From positions 1,488,001-1,552,000 of the forward strand of contig JAYQMD010000001.1 of the NCBI GenBank assembly GCA_038143535.1: DNA of 64,000 nt, read 5' to 3'. The notes beneath the pieces were generated by a model. It ran no database searches. It had not been told where the DNA came from and saw only the letters and a list, made by a program, of their open reading frames with translations. Below are positions 62,705 through 64,000 of the stretch, piece after piece. The DNA comes from UBA7446 sp038143535 (GTDB lineage: Bacteria > Bacteroidota > Bacteroidia > Flavobacteriales > Flavobacteriaceae). The position numbers and the translations under genes were made by a program. The stretch's first letter is position 1, and each line of letters starts with the position of its first letter.

Positions 62705-64000
62705 GATGTAACTGGGTCTACATCTGAGCATATTGTGGCATTTTTAGTAGAAATGTTCGATAAAGATATTGAAGGATTTTCTAAGAAAATGGTGAATAAT
62801 ACATCTTCAATCGTGTATGTACAACCGGATGTATTAGGATTACTATACACTAATTCAATTGCATAACTTCCAGGGATTAAATCAATTGTATCCGTGTAAG
62901 GAGTAGATGTTGGATTTGGATTCGCTATAATTGAATCATCTATTCCATCACCATTCAAGTCAATACCCCCTGTTTGATTTACATCTGCAAAATCGTCAAT
63001 GCCATCACCATCAGAATCGTTACCACCCGTTTGATCTACATCGACATTATCTGCAATACCATCATCATCTTTATCCAAATCAACAGGAACACTTAACGGG
63101 GATGTATCAGCCATTGCGGCTGCACTCAATTGAATATTGTAAGAATCATCAATACCATCGCCATTGGTGTCAACACCGCCTGTTTGATCTACATCTGCTG
63201 CATCAATAATGCCATCATTATCAGAGTCTAAGCCTCCTGTCTGGTCAATATCAATAATATCAGCTATGCCGTCATTGTCCGTGTCAAGAGCTTTGTATAG
63301 CAAGTAGCTGTCTAACATATATGTACCGTCAATGTCAAATGTAACTGAGCCCATAGTAAGTAATGTTACAGGGTTAACAGAGCAGGAAATGGCGTTTATA
63401 GTTGAAATATTTGAAATCGAGTACTCATCCGATGAAATTGTGAAATCGTCACGATATGCGCATTCATTAGAACCGGCCACCTGAATTTCAAGTCTATATA
63501 TTCCTGCGTTTAAATCATTTATGGAAAATAAGTTATTGAATGAATTCAATCTTAAAATGTTTTCGAGTAGATAGTCGTCATCAATACCTGCTATTAAAGT
63601 GTCTGTTCCTCCTGTAGAGTCTACATCTGCAACATCAATAATGTCGTCAACTGGGCCATCACTATTTGTAGAAGTAGCATTTTGATCTATATCAATTAAA
63701 TCAGCAATGCCATCTCCATCAACATCATTAAGTTTTTGATACACATCAATTATCCCATCTAAATCATTATCTGAGATATCATGCCAATAAATGTCATATG
63801 CGCCAACAGGACTGATAGACTCTATAGCGATTGAACCTTGCTCACCACAAGTTTGATTAATTACGGTAGTCTCTACATCAAATTGAGAAGAAGATACATC
63901 AAAACTTTCTTCAATAATACAGCCATTTACAGTCTCGATGGAAACTTTGTATATGCCATTACTTAAGTTTTCAACTAAATTGCCTGAGCCAAATAAGCTG
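62299..64000 (-). CDS. giant T9SS type B adhesin, internal part (runs off the window edge)
   Basis: The frame is open from 64000 to the false stop near 62299, with no start codon needed. The codons right of 63744 read SLFGSGNLVENLSNGIY and on to IIDVYQKL without a stop, so the N-terminus lies beyond the window. Units of about 170-220 residues alternate beta domains with runs of D-x-D-N/G-D-G-I (calcium-binding, thrombospondin type 3-like). The frame breaks at 62310-62313, where a run of four C replaces the five C present in a near-identical internal copy at 62966-62970. It is a SprB-like surface adhesin by type, paired with a SprF-like gene. Confidence 0.82.
   Translation of the reverse strand, partial: SLFGSGNLVENLSNGIYKVSIETVNGCIIEESFDVSSSQFDVETTVINQTCGEQGSIAIESISPVGAYDIYWHDISDNDLDGIIDVYQKLNDVDGDGIADLIDIDQNATSTNSDGPVDDIIDVADVDSTGGTDTLIAGIDDDYLLENILRLNSFNNLFSINDLNAGIYRLEIQVAGSNECAYRDDFTISSDEYSISNISTINAISCSVNPVTLLTMGSVTFDIDGTYMLDSYLLYKALDTDNDGIADIIDIDQTGGLDSDNDGIIDAADVDQTGGVDTNGDGIDDSYNIQLSAAAMADTSPLSVPVDLDKDDDGIADNVDVDQTGGNDSDGDGIDDFADVNQTGGIDLNGDGIDDSIIANPNPTSTPYTDTIDLIPGSYAIELVYSNPNTSGCTYTIEDVLFTIFLENPSISLSNISTKNATICSDVDPVTSLTMGSVTFDIDGTYMLDSYLLYKALDTDNDGIADIIDIDQAGGLDSDNDGIIDAADADQTGGIDTNGDGIDDSYNIQLSAAAMADTSPLSVPVDLDKDDDGIADNVDVDQTGGNDSDGDGIDDFADVNQTGVLT
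62842..63361 (-). repeat. internal duplication of the adhesin, copy 2
   Basis: The in-frame partner of 62186-62704. The offset is 656 bases before the C run and 657 after it, which locates the single-base difference precisely. Confidence 0.88.

Noticed and set aside
61300..63750. Regularly spaced similar units that could suggest a CRISPR array
   Set aside because: The units are codons for Asp-rich calcium-binding repeats in an open reading frame, vary in length, and no cas gene is present.

Overview
The window is from a Bacteroidota genome, class Flavobacteriia, most likely a marine member of the Flavobacteriaceae. The evidence is SusC/SusD pairs, type IX secretion (T9SS) C-terminal signals of types A and B, a PorP/SprF protein, DUF2480 and DUF3078 proteins, a B-type succinate dehydrogenase, and repeated TAnnTTTG-type -7 promoter boxes. 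There is no rRNA gene, so no genus can be named.

Bases 1-22,400 are a housekeeping block of moderate GC. It holds an Ig-like surface lipoprotein, sdhCAB, a secreted BNR/sortilin-like repeat protein, a Xaa-Pro aminopeptidase, thiL, a suf iron-sulfur operon (IscA/SufA-type, sufB, a small lipoprotein, sufC, sufD, sufS, sufE, a DUF59 protein, DUF2480, DUF3078), and a set with hflX, an LpxH-type hydrolase, a 6-pyruvoyl-tetrahydropterin synthase/QueD-family protein, a crotonase and a HAD-IIA phosphatase. A tRNA-Ala(GGC) gene closes the block.

From the tRNA onward the DNA is visibly more AT-rich. Bases 22,600-30,500 form an accessory island of short, mostly single-gene units in one orientation. Many encode small exported proteins (rhodanese, T9SS protein, alpha/beta hydrolase, AhpD-like, DUF2892-like, DsrE-like, unknowns). 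Six of these genes are followed, within about 60 bases, by a copy of one conserved element of about 55-85 bp, and a seventh copy follows a decayed recombinase fragment. Read on the minus strand, the element encodes a peptide close to YLRGLEAAELKEEDMPMV plus a stop, which looks like the C-terminal tail of a tyrosine recombinase with its catalytic Tyr. The decayed recombinase core lies in the same island. The layout resembles an integron or a tandem-accretion array and is the most unusual feature of the window. The island also holds a decayed S74 tail-fibre domain and a broken duplicate of the glycerophosphodiesterase gene found intact 4 kb away.

Bases 30,600-33,650 hold a glycosyltransferase, a metallophosphoesterase and a glycerophosphodiester phosphodiesterase. 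Bases 33,750-53,200 are a polysaccharide utilisation locus: a DUF6377-type membrane regulator on the plus strand, and on the minus strand a duplicated-domain T9SS protein, SusC, SusD, a DUF4959/DUF5000-type surface glycan-binding lipoprotein, GH5 with CBM6-like modules, GH3 with two CBM6 modules, and a CotH protein. A beta-glucan (laminarin-like) substrate is the best guess.

Bases 53,400-64,000 hold an OmpA protein with thrombospondin-type calcium repeats, a 1365-residue lipoprotein of coiled-coil plus beta-repeat type, and a SprF-like protein coupled to a giant T9SS type B adhesin that runs off the right edge.

Four genes (the BNR-repeat protein, thiL, GH3 and the adhesin) each carry one single-base loss in a short homopolymer. 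Each reading frame is fully restored by adding one base. This pattern points to residual sequence error more than to real pseudogenes.
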